Position numbers and translations under genes: made by a program. Of a stretch of 64,000 nucleotides of DNA, positions 35,399-48,246 are shown piece after piece; position 1 is the stretch's first letter, and each line of letters opens with the position of its first letter. This stretch comes from Impatiens glandulifera (Eukaryota > Streptophyta > Magnoliopsida > Ericales > Balsaminaceae), in contig NC_061868.1 in assembly GCF_907164915.1 (NCBI RefSeq), positions 28,825,819 to 28,889,818 of the forward strand, written 5' to 3'. The notes below the pieces were generated by a model. The model ran no database searches. It was not told the DNA's origin and saw only the letters and a list, made by a program, of their open reading frames with translations.

Positions 35399-35510
35399 TT
35401 TTTTTTTTTTTAAATAAAGGGTAAAACTGAGGTCAAAAATGAAAAAATTATAAATCACCTGCTAAAAGTGGTAATAACCCTCTTATAAGGGTTATTCCAT
35501 CAAATTTCCC
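35399..35510 (-). repeat. Right terminal inverted repeat of the MULE
   Basis: The inverted partner of the left repeat, ending at 35510 and followed by the target duplication TTCCAATG (35511-35518). It lacks the 18-bp self-complementary insert seen in the left repeat. Confidence 0.9.
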
Positions 35511-35518
35511 TTCCAATG

Positions 35519-36073
35519 TCCTTCCTTCAAACCTTTTTAAAATTCTCATTAAAAAAAAAAAAATACAATGATGCTTACATAGTCAAAGTTAACTATATAT
35601 ATATTTAATTTTTTTTTACCAATTTAAATAAATGTGAACATAATTTATAAAATCATAATTACAGACAATAAATTTAAAAAATGACATGAAGTCAAGGACA
35701 TTATTCTTTTCTTCCCTAAACAAAATAGACACACTACTAATAGAAGGTGTTAGGTAATGGTGATTCAGACAGAAACGTGGGTCACGCTCTGTTCCGTGTA
35801 CCGGTTGAATTACTTCCTAAACAACGGTGGCTACCAACCACCTGACCTAACCCCTGTCTGTTAAATCTGTCAATTGTCTCATTCAACAACTTCCATGAAC
35901 AAATTTATCTCTGTAAATCAGTGTCACTACCTACCAATTTCCTCAGAGTGGGTGAGGTCTTTATAAGCTAAAACCCAGTTAGTTAGTTAGAGTTTGTGCC
36001 TGTTTCCTCCACTAATTACATCTTTCATAGATCATTTCTGCAAGATAAGTTGGTTGAGCTAACACATATCCCA
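35519..36073 (+). promoter_or_regulatory. Upstream region of the hydrolase gene with TATA-like box
   Basis: A TATAAG at 35962-35967 lies about 107 bp upstream of the start codon at 36074, a plausible core promoter. The rest is AT-rich with no gene. The MULE ends about 560 bp upstream of the start codon, so it forms the distal part of this promoter region. Confidence 0.35.
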
Positions 36074-39000
36074 ATGGCTCAAGAAATTGTATACCCAGAA
36101 GAAGAGGTACATATGGGCAAAAGGTTGTATATTTCACTTTCTCTATTAAGAATACTGATACCAGTATTATTATGGTGTTTTGCATTACTACTAGGTTGTT
36201 CTCACTAAGGAAATTGATCATGTGAGGTCCATTGTCTTGAATCGACCTAATCAATTGAATGTCATTTCATCAAAAGTGGTAAGCATCTTAGTTTACTTCA
36301 ATTTCCTGATCTGGAGGTTTTTAAATATCTAAATAGTTGAAATTCTGGGAATTAGGTTTCTACTCTAGCTGAATGTTTGGAAAAATGGGAGAGAGACAGC
36401 AGTGTGGAGCTTGTGATAATCAAGGTTAGGTATTTATTTCACTTCAATAGTGTAAGGCTAGTTGGACTTTCCTGGATATGGTTTTGTTTTCTGATCATTT
36501 CACATTTGTGTCATTAGGGAGTTGGTCGTGCCTTTTCTGCTGGAGGTGACTTAAAGATGTTTTACAATGGCAGAAATTTAAGTATGCTATTTTGTGTGTT
36601 TTTTATTAGAACTTTATTCAAATGCATGTGGATTTATTATACTTAAAAGTTTTGGTTATTTGACAGAGGATTCCTGCCTTGAGGTGGTGTATAGAATGTA
36701 TTGGCTGTGCTATCATATCCATTCATTTAAGAAGACCCAGGTACTGTTCTATATCTGTTTGACTATGTAAGAACTATATCTGTAATGGTATAACAAAGGT
36801 AAAAAAAACAATGAAGATAATGAATGTATAAAGAACAGGAAATCAATGTGGGAATGATGGATAAAGACAAGATTAGCGTAGAAAACACCGTGCAGGTGAA
36901 ATATTACTGTGTCTAAATTCTAATGTTTGACAACTCTAGGTTGCACTTGTTCATGGAATTGCAATGGGTGGAGGAGCATCTTTGATGGTTCCAATGAAGT
37001 TTTCAGTTGTGACTGAAAAGACTGTGAGTATTCACTATTTAACCAAAAATCAAGCTTAATAAGAAATTCTATTGTTGCATCTTTCAATGAACTTACTATT
37101 ATCAGATCTTATTTTAGGTATTTTCTACGCCTGAAGCGAGTATTGGGTTTCACACGGATTGTGGATTCTCATACATGCTCTCTCATCTCCCTGGCCATAT
37201 CGGTATGCATTTCATTACTGTAGGATAATATCGTATTCTCAAGGTGACCATACATTTTATAGATTTCTGAAGTGAACAGATATGGATGTCATTGTTTAAC
37301 TATCTTGCAATTCAACTTTGTAAATCACATATCAATACCAAGATTAGATTTGAGATTTTACTTCAATTTTTAACCATTCTCACGGAAAAGGAAGAACTTG
37401 GAATCTCTGCAGTTACAGTTTTATACTTTTATTCATGTGTTTGTTGAATTGTATTGTTTAGGTTGTCCATTCTCTTATATTGTTTAGTCTGTGTGCATGG
37501 ACTTTTTATGCTATAATTTTTTATATACATTGATGAAAAAGAATGGAAACCTTAAGTAGATTATTTTATAAAATAACTTGTTTTGTTTAAAAAAAAAAGA
37601 AAGAAAACAGAATAAAAACAAATTGTTTTTGCTCTAATACAAGAAATCAGCAAAAACTAATTTCTGATTCAATTAAATGTGTTTGCAGGGGAATATCTGG
37701 GTCTAACTGGAGCTAGACTGAATGGAAAGGAATTGGTTTCAGTTGGACTGGCAACTTATTTTGTCCCTTCCGAGGTGATTTGGGTCTTTTTTCTTCTTTT
37801 TCTAATTAATTTCTTCTCCCTTTTTCATTTTCCCTAAATCAACTTGATAGATTATGTTATCTTTAGATTGTGTTGTAACATTATTGGGATTAAAATAAGC
37901 ATGTAATGCTAGAATGGGTGTATATTTGTACAGAAGCCTGACCATGGAAACTTACCTTGAACATGATCCAAATCAGGGCCAGGGTCTATTCCATAATTGA
38001 GAAGCTCCTCTACCTTGCCCAATGACATGGCTTAAGGCCATGCAGGCATGAAAAAAAAGCTGAGAATAGTCTCTCTTTTTATCTTTTCTTTTTTCTGTGA
38101 AAAGCTCTTCGATTTATTGTTATTATTTCTAACAGGATAAAATTTAACTTTTAGAATTGGATGAAAGTAACACTACCTCAAATTGGTAATGACTTTCATC
38201 CATTTTTTTGAGAAGTTACCTTTGATATTTATTTGATTTTATAATTTTAAAACTCAGAGGGAAAAATTGGAGAAAAGATGTGTCTTATTTGTTATCAAAG
38301 TAAAAAAAATCAAATCCACATGCTCGAACCCAAGACCTTAGGGTGAGAATATCCACCTCTTGATATTAAACGATTTTTGACCTAGCCATAACAGGAGGTT
38401 TTTGCTTTCTTGTCAGATTATGGTGCAATCTTGTGCATTTGAACACAATTTTGATTCACCTTGGATGGATCCCTTTGTTCTTTTTCTTCCTGGAGGTGTA
38501 ATCAATTAGGACACTTGTCTCCTTGTTTTGAATAGCCACATAATATTGTTTGATCTATATTCCAGTCTATGGAAACACTCTATTACAAGTAGTAATAGGA
38601 TATTTGTACCTTAGGGATTATTGTTATGTTCTTTAGGATAATAGGGCTGACCTAATCACATGAGAGTGCTGAAGAATATTATTTATTTTGTTTTCTAGAG
38701 ATTAATAGTGTAAATAGAGATAGAAATTAGGGTCTCATAATCATGTTTTTGAGTGTGAATAGACCGTTTTTATTTTCTCATTTATGAAAGATTTCTTCCT
38801 AGTGAACTTTAATTTTTGAAAATTGTCGGGGGTGAAGAAGACAGATCTTAGCATTAAGAGAGCTAGAATCAGCATTTCATGACTTGTCTTGATTCGGCTC
38901 GAAGAGTTTTGATGTTGTTTTTTATTTTCTCTGTAGTTCATTTTGCTGAATTTGTAATAACTCCATCATTTGGTTTGTAATATCAGAAATTGTCAGAGCT

Positions 39001-40932
39001 GGAAAAATGCTTGGTAAGCTTAAATTCTGGTGATGAGTCTGCTGTCAAATCTACTATTGTGAAGTTCTCAGAAAATGTTCAGATTGATGAAGCAAGTATT
39101 TTAAACAAGTAAGATTTCTTATCTAGTAAATCCTCTTCCTTGTAGCTGAAGAGATGTTTACAGAAGTTGTTTTTGTATTAATTCACAGGCTGTCAATAAT
39201 TAATGAGTGTTTCTGTAAGGACACAGTGGAAGATATTATAAAATCTTGTGTAAGTTCTCCTGTAATTTACTGGATATAGAGTTCTTCATTGTGCCAACTG
39301 CAAATTAAGATATACATCTCATCTTCCAGGAAACTGAAGCTAGCAAAGAAGGAAGTGAATGGATTGGTTCAGTTGTCAAGGGCTTAAAGAGAGCATCACC
39401 TACAGGATTGAAGATAACTCTAAGATCAGTAATGTTTTTTGCATTGCTGTGAAATCTTGAGCAATTTGTATTTTTAGTTCTATTTTGTGTATTTGTACTT
39501 CTACTACTACAATATCCAGTTGATGACTATAACTGTGAGATACATGAATGCTAGAACTCAATCTTCTATAAACTAATAATAAGAGTTGCATTAAAAGTAG
39601 GACTTTTCTTGTTGGATAAACAGATTCGCGAAGGAAGGAAGCAGAAACTGTCTGATTGTCTGAAGAAGGAGTTCAGGCTGACAATGAACATTCTAAGAAC
39701 CACAATATCTGGTGATGTCTACGAGGTATTATTAGGAAAGAAAGAATTATATTGGCACGTAATTGAAGCATTAATTTATTGTTTTCATAACATACAGGGT
39801 ATTCGAGCTCTTACAATTGACAAGGATAATTCTCCAAAGGTACTATATCTCATTTCCTTGTTTTTTTTTTGTAAACCAGAGGAAGTTAGCACGACTGCAC
39901 ACAGTCTTGGTCTCCCACTTTAACTTAAAGCGTTTTTAGTGAGAATCGAGTTTGAAATCTTTGATCTCTTAGGCATTACTCTTCCCACTTGAGAGAAATT
40001 ATAGAATTGTATTATGAGGTATTTGTGGAGTAAGCCCATAAACAAGTGTTTAAATTATTTTTCAATTTTGAAATCCGCCTTTAATCTCTTTTATTATTTT
40101 AAATCTAGGCCCATATACTATGAATGAGTTTTGAGATAAACCCCTTTTAAGTGAAATTTTAACTAGATCTTTTTCTTTCAAACACTTAAATCACATATGA
40201 CCATTTTTTCTTCATTTAATAAGGGCCGCTCTAGATGTTGTGCTTCATTTGATATCCAATTTGTTGAAGGTGTAAGATTATCATGTTAAGGAATGAACTT
40301 GAATGCAGTCTCCTTATTTTTCCATGGCATTATCAAAATGAGAAATCCTGATGATTTGCAAAATCTGTATTTTTTTCTTAATCATGGCAGCAAAACTGAA
40401 ATGGGTTTGAAACAACTTAATGCAACTTTTGAGAAAGGTGCCAAGAGTAAAGCATCAACATATTTAACAAAATAGTGAAACTCTAATTTTGAGAATTCTA
40501 TCAAACGATGTCCCTCTAAAGTATTGCTAGAATGTGAAGCTAAAACACATGTAAATCGTGGGTGGTTTGCATATGAACGAGAAGGGGATTTAGTAATTTG
40601 CTTATTAGAACCTGATTATGTTAATAGAATTACCACCACAAACTAGCTCACTCTCTCTTTCTCTTTCATAGTGGGATCCTCCTAGCCTTGCTAAAGTGGA
40701 TGAGGAGAAAATAGATGCTGTCTTTCAGCCATTTGAGAAGGAGCAGGAGCTTCATGTTCCTGACAATGAGGAGCACAGGTCAGCAGGGACTTACAGTTTT
40801 AATGTTCCCCCTACTTACAATTAAGTCCAACTAGAAAATCTGATGTATGCTCTGTTTTCAACTGAAAAAATAAACAGGTGGGAAGGAAAGTACGAGAATT
40901 CAGTCTATGCAGAAAAAAAAGCAACCAATTGA
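36074..40932 (+). CDS. 3-hydroxyisobutyryl-CoA hydrolase-like protein (CHY family), 15 exons
   Basis: Exons: 36074-36106, 36195-36278, 36356-36424, 36518-36581, 36667-36740, 36940-37023, 37118-37202, 37689-37774, 38987-39108, 39189-39249, 39330-39428, 39624-39725, 39798-39839, 40672-40778, 40878-40932. They join to 1167 bp, 388 residues, all GT-AG, no breaks. It is a crotonase-fold enzyme: RAFSAGGDLKMF and GIAMGGGASLMVP form the oxyanion region, and PEASIGFHTDCG carries Glu142 and Asp150, matching positions recalled as essential in Arabidopsis CHY1. Family members hydrolyse 3-hydroxyisobutyryl-CoA in valine breakdown. The C-terminus (KKATN) is not a peroxisomal PTS1 signal and the N-terminus (MAQEIVYPEEE) is not an obvious mitochondrial presequence, so a cytosolic or atypical location is possible; the substrate is not proven. 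Confidence 0.93.
37975..38050 (-). other. Exon-like fragment in hydrolase intron 8
   Basis: On the minus strand a short open stretch reads MSLGKVEELLNYGIDPGPD and then LDHVQ, ending at a perfect donor-like GTAAGT. I do not recognise the parent gene. An A run (about 38052-38059) is close by. It may be a captured gene piece or a chance frame. Confidence 0.3.
38302..38396 (-). mobile_element. SINE head fragment in hydrolase intron 8
   Basis: On the minus strand it reads AAGAGGTGGATATTCTC and CTTGGGTTCGAGCATG. These align with the head of the SINE at 57383-57578 (AAGAGGTGGATATCCCTC and CCTGGGTTCGAGCCCG). The B box is GGTTCGAGCA, two bases short of consensus. The tail differs, and no clear target duplication was found. 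Confidence 0.5.
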
Positions 40933-41935
40933 CAGAAGTATTTGTCAATTTACCTATTTTGTTCTATGTTCTGCAAATTCCTCTGTGGACAATTCTCTCA
41001 ATCTATTATGGTCCTTTGTTCTTAGCTAAACAGAAACTTATGGTGTTGTACTAAAATTTAAATCTATCTCTTTGTTTCTGACACTAGTAATGTTGGGTAA
41101 TGAGTTGGGGAAAGAAATAACACAAAGGATGAAACTGATTGGTTGAGACAGCGTTTAAGAAAAAATGATGAAAAATCGACCGAATCGAGTTATAATTTTC
41201 TGTATCGACTCTGTCCGGTTCGGTTGATGGTTTAGATAATAAAAAACGACGATTTAACGACTATTTATATACGTGTTTTGTATCTTTTAAATATGTCTTT
41301 TAACCTAATCGTAAACGATGAATATTATGCTACTTTTGGTTATGTTTTGTTTAAACTCATCTTAATTTAATTAATATTTTAATATATATATATATATATA
41401 TATATTTTAAAGTTAAATAGTTATTTTATTACATAATTTAAATTAGAATTTTATTTGTAAGAATGTTTCTCAATTAGATTTTTGATTGTTTATTATATAT
41501 ATATATTTATATTTTTTTTGATTGTTTATTATATATATATATTTATATTTGTTATTATTTTATTTTTTAGTTTATTATATTATATATATTTGTTATTTTT
41601 TTAACGATTAAACCGACTAAATCAATCTTATAACTGAATCGACATTTAATAGTCAATCGACGGATGAAGATTTTGAAAAACCGACACCAACGATTGAGAT
41701 GATTTTTTGTAAAAAAAATTAACCGTACCACTTATACCTCTTGTTAAATTAAGTAAAATGGGGAAATAAAAGGAAATTGTTAAATTAAGTTAAAAGGGGA
41801 AATCATTAAATTAAGTTAAATTATGAAAAACGTTTTAATTGATTAAATTGAACTTAGAATAATTAAAATGAACACACATGGTTTTGATGAAGGAATAAAC
41901 TAAGTTCACTAATGTGTTAATTCGTAGGTAAAATT
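40933..41935. other. Spacer with AT repeats and CCGA-rich remnant
   Basis: It holds the hydrolase 3' untranslated region, (AT)n runs at about 41384-41404, and a direct duplication containing GATTGTTTATTATATATATA at about 41485 and 41520. CCGAATCGAG, GGTTCGGTTGATGG and AACCGACACC words resemble the 1-kb element at 24702, so a decayed relative may lie at about 41170-41720. No gene is seen. Confidence 0.4.
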
Positions 41936-43147
41936 GAAGACTTGCTCACAGTAGAGTTGCTCAAACAACAGAGTAGCTCATTAGATGAAGACTCGCTATC
42001 AGCTGAGCTGCTCCATCAGCAGAGTTCGCTAACAACAGAGTTTTCATCAACAGACTCGCTATCAACTAAGCTCCTCCATCAGCAAAGTTTGCTAACATCA
42101 GAGTTGCCATCAACTGAAGAATCACTGGCAGCAGAGTTGCTCAAACAGTAGAGTTCGCTAGCAGCAAAGCTTACTATCAACATAGTTCGTCAACAACAGA
42201 GTTGCTCAAATAGCAAAGTTCGCTAGTAGGAGAGCTCGCTATCAGCAGAGTTTGCCAACAGTAGAGTTGCCATCAACTGAAGACTCGATGACAACATAGT
42301 TTCTTCATCAGCAGAACCGATCAACAACTGAGTTCACTATCAACAGAGTAGCTCATTAGCAGAGTTAATGATCAGGAGAACTCGCTATCAGCTGAGTTCT
42401 ACATCAGGTGAATACGACAAAATACAATACAACAAAATGTACAACCAGCTCTCTGCTCTGACATTCAAAATGATAAACGAATATTCCATTCATATGCGCA
42501 CTAAAATCTCATACACCAGACATACGACAAACGTACCGTTGCCACGCATCGACAAAATAGATTCGACCGTTGCCATGCATAAAAAGAAATTAGAGAACAA
42601 CGGTGAAGCTCTCTTGTTCTCTCTGGTCCAAAAAACTCTTTGGTTCTTTGTGCTCTGGTTCGTTTTTCAAGTTTACGCATACACAAGACGATATACGTTG
42701 AGCGATAATCTTTTGTAGCATTCGATAATCATTTTATTTGTGTAAGTTGAACAGATAGTCGTTTGTTCAACAAGATAGTGTGAGAGTTAGGAGTTCAGAC
42801 ATACAAGTGTTAAGACTTGTGATCTGAGTGGGTTTGTGTATAGGCTATACAAATCAAAGTCTTCTAGTGGAATCCTTCTGGAAAACAAAAGAAGGGGTGG
42901 CGTATGAGTCTTTATCTCCGAACATCCATAAAATCTTGTCTTGTCTTTTCATTGCTACATTTATTCTCATATATGCCGCTTCAAATCCTGTAAGCATTTT
43001 TCGCACTTGAAACCGTTCAAGAGTTTGCTAAGATTTATCCAAGAATAGTAACAGATTTCAATCCCTAACAGGATTAAAATCGCATTTAAGTGAAAAATAA
43101 AACAATAGTATTCAACCCCACTTCTACTATTGTCTTCGATCCTAACA
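41936..43147 (+). repeat. 5' LTR of the copia element
   Basis: The 3' two-thirds (from about 42380) aligns closely with about 50765-51507. The upstream part is a chain of degenerate units such as GCTATCAGCAGAGTT and AACTGAAGACTCGCT, so the exact TG start could not be fixed. Confidence 0.75.
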
Positions 43148-43200
43148 AGTGGTATCAAAGCAAGATTTTCTATTCTTAAGCTACTACAGATATCTGAATC

Positions 43201-44180
43201 ATGTCTTACCTAAACAAGATTTAAATATTCTCAAAGGAAGACTATGATAAGTGGAAGATCAGAATGCAAGCACATCTAACGGCACAAGATGATGACATGT
43301 AGTATGTCATCATAGATGGTCCCATGAAGATATTAAAGGTCAATATAAACACAAATACAATGGAGGGTTCTCCTCAGATTACAGAGAAACCTAGATATGA
43401 GTGGACTGCTGAAGACAAGAGGAAGGCCAACCTCGATAACGTAGCCAAAGACATCCTCTACAAAACTTTGGACAAGAACATGTTCAGCAAGATCAAATCA
43501 TGTTCCTTTACCAAAGAGATCTGGGAGAAGCTAACTCAACTTTGTGAAGGAAACAACCAAATAAAAGAAAACAAGTTGATGGTTGCCACACAAAAGTTCG
43601 ACAATATCAGGACGCGCCCAAGTGAGACTATGACTGAGTTCGACGAAAGATTCAGCAGCATAGTCATCGAACACTCAACCCTGGGAAAGGTATATAGCAA
43701 TAGGGAAGTTGTTATCAAAGATATGAGAGCTTTGCCCAGAAATGGAATATTAAAACAATGGCTATGAGGGAATCCAAAGACCTCAAAAAAATTGAGCTAT
43801 ATGATCTTTTTGTCGATCTGAAGACTTATGAGTTTGAGATAAACTCAAGGAATGAGGAGGAGCCGTCCACCTCCATCACAACACAAGCATTGGTGACTAC
43901 TGAAGAGCCACCTGCTTCGACGTCTGCTAAGTCTGCTGAAGAGTCAACGATAACGCGATGTCATTATTTGTCAAAAAGTTTGGCATATTCATGAGGAAGA
44001 ATCATTCGAACTATAATCTTAATAGAAACAATTATAAAAATGAGTTTAATGCTAATTTAAAATATTTTAATTGTGACAGACCAGGTCACTTTATGGCTGA
44101 CTACAGAAAACCCAAAAGAAGGAATAAGGAGGATCGCAAATTTTCCAGGAACAAGATGACAAGAGGCTCTGCTTGTTGAG
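43201..44180 (+). pseudogene. Copia gag, degenerate
   Basis: It begins MSYLNKI-stop, then FSKEDYDKWKIRMQAHL, as in UBN2-type copia gag, with two early in-frame stops. A frameshift near 43755 joins the LPRNGILK segment to KTMAMRESKDLKKIELYDLF. The zinc knuckle at about 44065-44105 reads YFNCDRPGHFMADY, so two of the four zinc ligands are lost. Confidence 0.8.
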
Positions 44181-44339
44181 GAAAGCAAGAGAAAATGGGC
44201 TGAAAGTGATTATGATGAGAGCTCCTTAAGTAAAAGTGAGGAAGAAATTGTCAAATGCCTCATTACATATGACAACGAAGTATTTGATTTCACCTCTGAT
44301 GAATTCACAAGAAATGATTTAATTATTGCACTCAATAAC

Positions 44340-46300
44340 ATGGTCATTGAGTACAAGAAACTATCAGATCTTCTTAACGAAGTAAATTTGAAAAACAAAT
44401 CTTACAATACAAGTTTCTCAAATCAAAATAATGAACCAGAAGTTTTAAGAAACAAAATGAATGAGCTATTAGTTGAGAATGAGAAGCTCAAAGAAACAGT
44501 TCAGAGTTTATCTATTAAAAATCAAAGATTTAACTATGTGGTTGGTTCATGGATTAAGTTTAGAAATGCTCTCAAGCAATTGCATGAGCAACAAAGGTTT
44601 GTCGGATGCAAATCCGGTCTGGGATTTGTTGGGGGCAATCCAACTGAGTCCTACAACAAGTTGAACCCGATAAAAGGCAAACTTAATATTATAAGTTTCG
44701 TGAAGGAAAATTCATCTGACATTCGAACTAATCAAAATTGTAATAATTTGACTCTTAAAGATGAAATTAAATATGTTAAGACAACTAACTAAAAGTCAAC
44801 TAGCTTAAGCTAAAAAACAGGCAGCCAGCTGGTCTGGTAAGCACAAACCTGACAAAAAGCCAGGAATGTTTTTATCAAAAATTATTTTCTAAAATTAACG
44901 GATCATCAGCAGGCAGAAAGACATATGCCAAGTCTAAAACATACATATTATTAAAAACACAAAATGGGAGATCCATAAAAATTACTCAAGTATGGATCTC
45001 TAATGGACTAGTTAACTATGGACCCAAATAAATATGGGTACTAAAGCTGTCAATGTTTATATGTGAAGGTAAAATAGGACAACAACTTGGAAGATTCAAT
45101 ATGGTATCTAGACATCAGCTGCTCCAGGCATATGACAAGTAACATCCGGCTGCTGACAGACATATCAAAATGCACTAGACCAAAAATCACTTTCAGTGAT
45201 AACTTGAAAGTTAAAACTGTGGGTAAGGGTAAAATTGTCCACGGTAATCTTACTGTTAATAATGTGTTATTGGTAGAAAATCTATGTTACAATTTAATTA
45301 GCATAAGTCAAATGTGCGATAATGGGCACATAGTAGAATTTCAAAATCATGCATGTCTTGTTAGAGATCAGTAGGGGAACACCCTACTGACAAGAAGTAG
45401 AGTAGGAAACTTCTATAAAATTAATTGGAAGAATAAATCTTCAAATCCTGTATGCATGATTGCCAAAAATGACTAAAATTGGTTATGACATAAAAGACTT
45501 AACCACCTAAAATTTAAAACAATAAATAATATTTGTACAAAAGATCTTGTAACTAGAATTCCTAAACTGAAATTTAATAAAAATAAGGTCTGTCCAGCTT
45601 GTCAAATGGACAAACAAATCAGATAAACATTTAAAAACAAAGGAAATATTAAATCTGATAGATGTATAGAATTACTACATATGGATCTGTTTGGTCCAAT
45701 TCTAGTAACTAGTTTAGGGGGAATGAGATATATATTGCTCCTAATTGATGACTACTCAAGGTTTACTTATGTAGTATTTTTTAGTATCTAAGGATCAAAC
45801 TGGAGTTAATTTAATAAAAATTCTTAGATTACAAAACAAAAAATCTTTAAGCATTATAAAAATTAGAAGTGACAGAGGAACATAATTCACAAACAAGAAT
45901 CTGTCTTCTTTTCTTGAGGAATCTGGTATTAGACACGAGTTGTCTAGTGCTAGAACTCCACAGAAAAACGGTGTTGCTGAAAAGAGAAACATAACACTAA
46001 AAGAAACAACTAGATCAATGTTAGCTGATTCTGGTGTGTCTCAAAAACTTTGGGCATACGCTATTAATACAACATGTTATACTCAAAATAGATCGATGAT
46101 TAATAAACGATTTAATAAAATACCTTATAAAATTTGGTATGGAAAAGTTCCTAAAATATCATACTTTAGGATATTCGGCTGTAAGTGTTTTATTCACAAC
46201 AATGGAAAAAATAATCTAACTGCCTTTGATGCCAAAGAAGATATTGGCATCATGCTAGGTTATTCTTTAGTCAACAAAGCCTATAGAGTTTTCAATTAAC
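44340..46300 (+). pseudogene. Copia protease and integrase, degenerate
   Basis: 44340-44792 is a coiled-coil-like linker. The protease core at about 45096 reads WYLDISCSRHMTSN where WYLDSGCSRHMTG is usual. A GAG-pre-integrase HHCC region follows (about 45480-45610). The integrase core (about 45660-46300) has ELLHMDLFGP, LLIDDYSRFTYVVFF-stop, ARTPQKNGVAEKRN and YFRIFGCKCFIHN. Several stops interrupt the frame. Confidence 0.8.
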
Positions 46301-46569
46301 AAACTCTAACTGTTGAAGAATCAACCAATGTTGTATTTGATGAATCTGTTGAAAATAATTCTAATGAAATTAATGAAGTAATTAATAGATTATAAGCAAC
46401 TAATCTCCAATCTGATAGTGACGATGAAGTTCAAATTAACAGAAACAATCCATCTAATCAGCCAACTGACACAATTGATTTTCAACCAAGCACCCAGACT
46501 GAAAGTCAATAGGCAGTTGACAGTCTAGATGTTGTTGGAACAGCTGATCAGACATCTGACCTTCTAGAA

Positions 46570-48220
46570 ATGAACTCCAGATGGAATAAAAATCATCCAC
46601 CAGAATTAATCATAGGAAATCCCTCTGCATCTCTTAGAACCAAAAATCAATTGATTGATCAATATACAAACTCTGCTTTCATCTCTCAAATCGAACCTAA
46701 GAAAGTAGATGAAGCATTGCTCGATCTAGATTGGATCAATGCCATGCAAGAAGAACTAAACCAATTTGAAAGAAACAAAGTTTGACATCTAATTCTCAGA
46801 CCAGATAATCAACCCGTTATTGGAACTAGGTGGGTATTTAAAAACAAACTAAATGAAGATGTATTAGTTATTAGAAACAAAGCTAGGCTAGTAGCTTAAG
46901 GATACAGACAAGAGGAAAGAATTGACTTCTATGAGTCATTTTCTCCTGTAGCTAAGTTAGAAGCTATTAGAATCTTCTTAGCATATGTTGCTTTCAAAAA
47001 TTTTAAAGTATATCAAATGGACGTTAAGAGTGCATTTCTTAACGACACACTCAATGAGGATGTTTATGTTTAACAACCTCTTGGTTTTCAAAATTATACC
47101 TTGCCTCATCATGTTTTCAAATTAGTTAAAGCATTTTATGGACTTCAACAAGTTCCTAGAGCTTGGTATGACACATTGTCAAAATTCTTATTTGAGCATG
47201 ATTTTGTTATTGGCACCGTAGATAAAACACTCTTTAAATTTGTCAAAGACTCACATATTTTATTTGTACAAATTTATGTAGATGACATCTTCTTTGGGTC
47301 AACTAACCCCAAATTATGTGAAAAGTTCTCTAAGTTCATACATGACAAATTTGAGATGAGCATGATGGGTGAGCTAACGTTCTTCCTTGGACTTCAAGTT
47401 AGACAACTTGAAAATGGAATATTCATAAATCAAGCTAAGTACACCAGGGAATTACTGAAGAAATTTGATATGGAGAACTGCTCAGCTGCCTCAACTCTCA
47501 TGAACTCATCGAGCAAACTGGACAAAGATAAAGGAGTTCAAGATGTTGATATCACAGCCTATCGAGGGATCATTAACTCCTTACTCTATCTGACAGCCAG
47601 TTGACTAGACATCATGTTTGTTGTCGGTGTGTGTGGAAGATTTCAGGCTAACCTTAAACAATCTCATCACATAGCTGATAAACGTATTTTGAAATATCTT
47701 AAGGGAACTTAATGTGTTGGACTGTGGTATCCAAAGGATTCAAGTTTCAATTTAATGAGTTACTCTAATGCAGACTATGCAAGATGTAAGATTGATATGA
47801 AAAGCACTAGTGGATTGTGTCAGTTCCTTAGTAATTGTCTGATTTCGTGGTTCAATAAAAAGCAGACGTCTATTGCCACTTCAACAGCAGAAGCAGAGTA
47901 CCTTGTTGTTGGCAGCTACTGTGCTCAACTACTATAGATTAAACAACAGCTGAGGGACTTTGGCATTAGGGCAGATGAGTCACCAATATTTTGTGATAAC
48001 ACCAGTGCCATATCGATCATATATAATCTAGTGTTGCACTCAAGGATAAAGCATATCGACATTCGACACCATTTCATTCGAGACCATGTAGCGCAGAAGC
48101 ACGTCCGACTGGAATACGTGCCAACCGATCAATAAGTGGATGATATTTTCACAAATGCACTCCTCGAGACTAAGTTTTCTTACTTTAGAAGTATTTTAGG
48201 TATTTTAGATTTAAATTAAT
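46570..48220 (+). pseudogene. Copia reverse transcriptase and RNase H, degenerate
   Basis: RT motifs: a WVFKNKLNED segment, [12 protein letters not shown], the longest block (47101-47604) with KAFYGLQQVPRAWYD and the catalytic YVDD (about 47275-47286). RNase H at about 47755-48160 has YSNADYARC, KSTSGLCQFLSNCLISW and STAEAEYLVVGS, and ends with ILDLN-stop. At least five stops occur. Confidence 0.85.
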
Positions 48221-48246
48221 TAATCATGCATAAACTTAGGGGGAAT

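Larger units (their letters stand above)
27220..35510. mobile_element. Full-length Mutator-like element (MULE) carrying Ulp1-type protease and transposase
   Basis: The two ends are inverted copies for about 110-130 bp, starting GGGAAATTTGATGGAATAAC on both sides. Direct repeats TTCCAATG at 27212-27219 and 35511-35518 form the target duplication (8 bp exact, 9 with one mismatch; Mutator elements usually give 9). Two genes converge inside: protease (+) ending 31665 and transposase (-) ending 32219. Plant MULEs with a C48 protease gene are known (for example the Kaonashi/CUMULE type). Four palindromic clusters fill the introns and the central gap. Both genes carry frame breaks, so this copy looks recently active but now defective. 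Confidence 0.9.
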
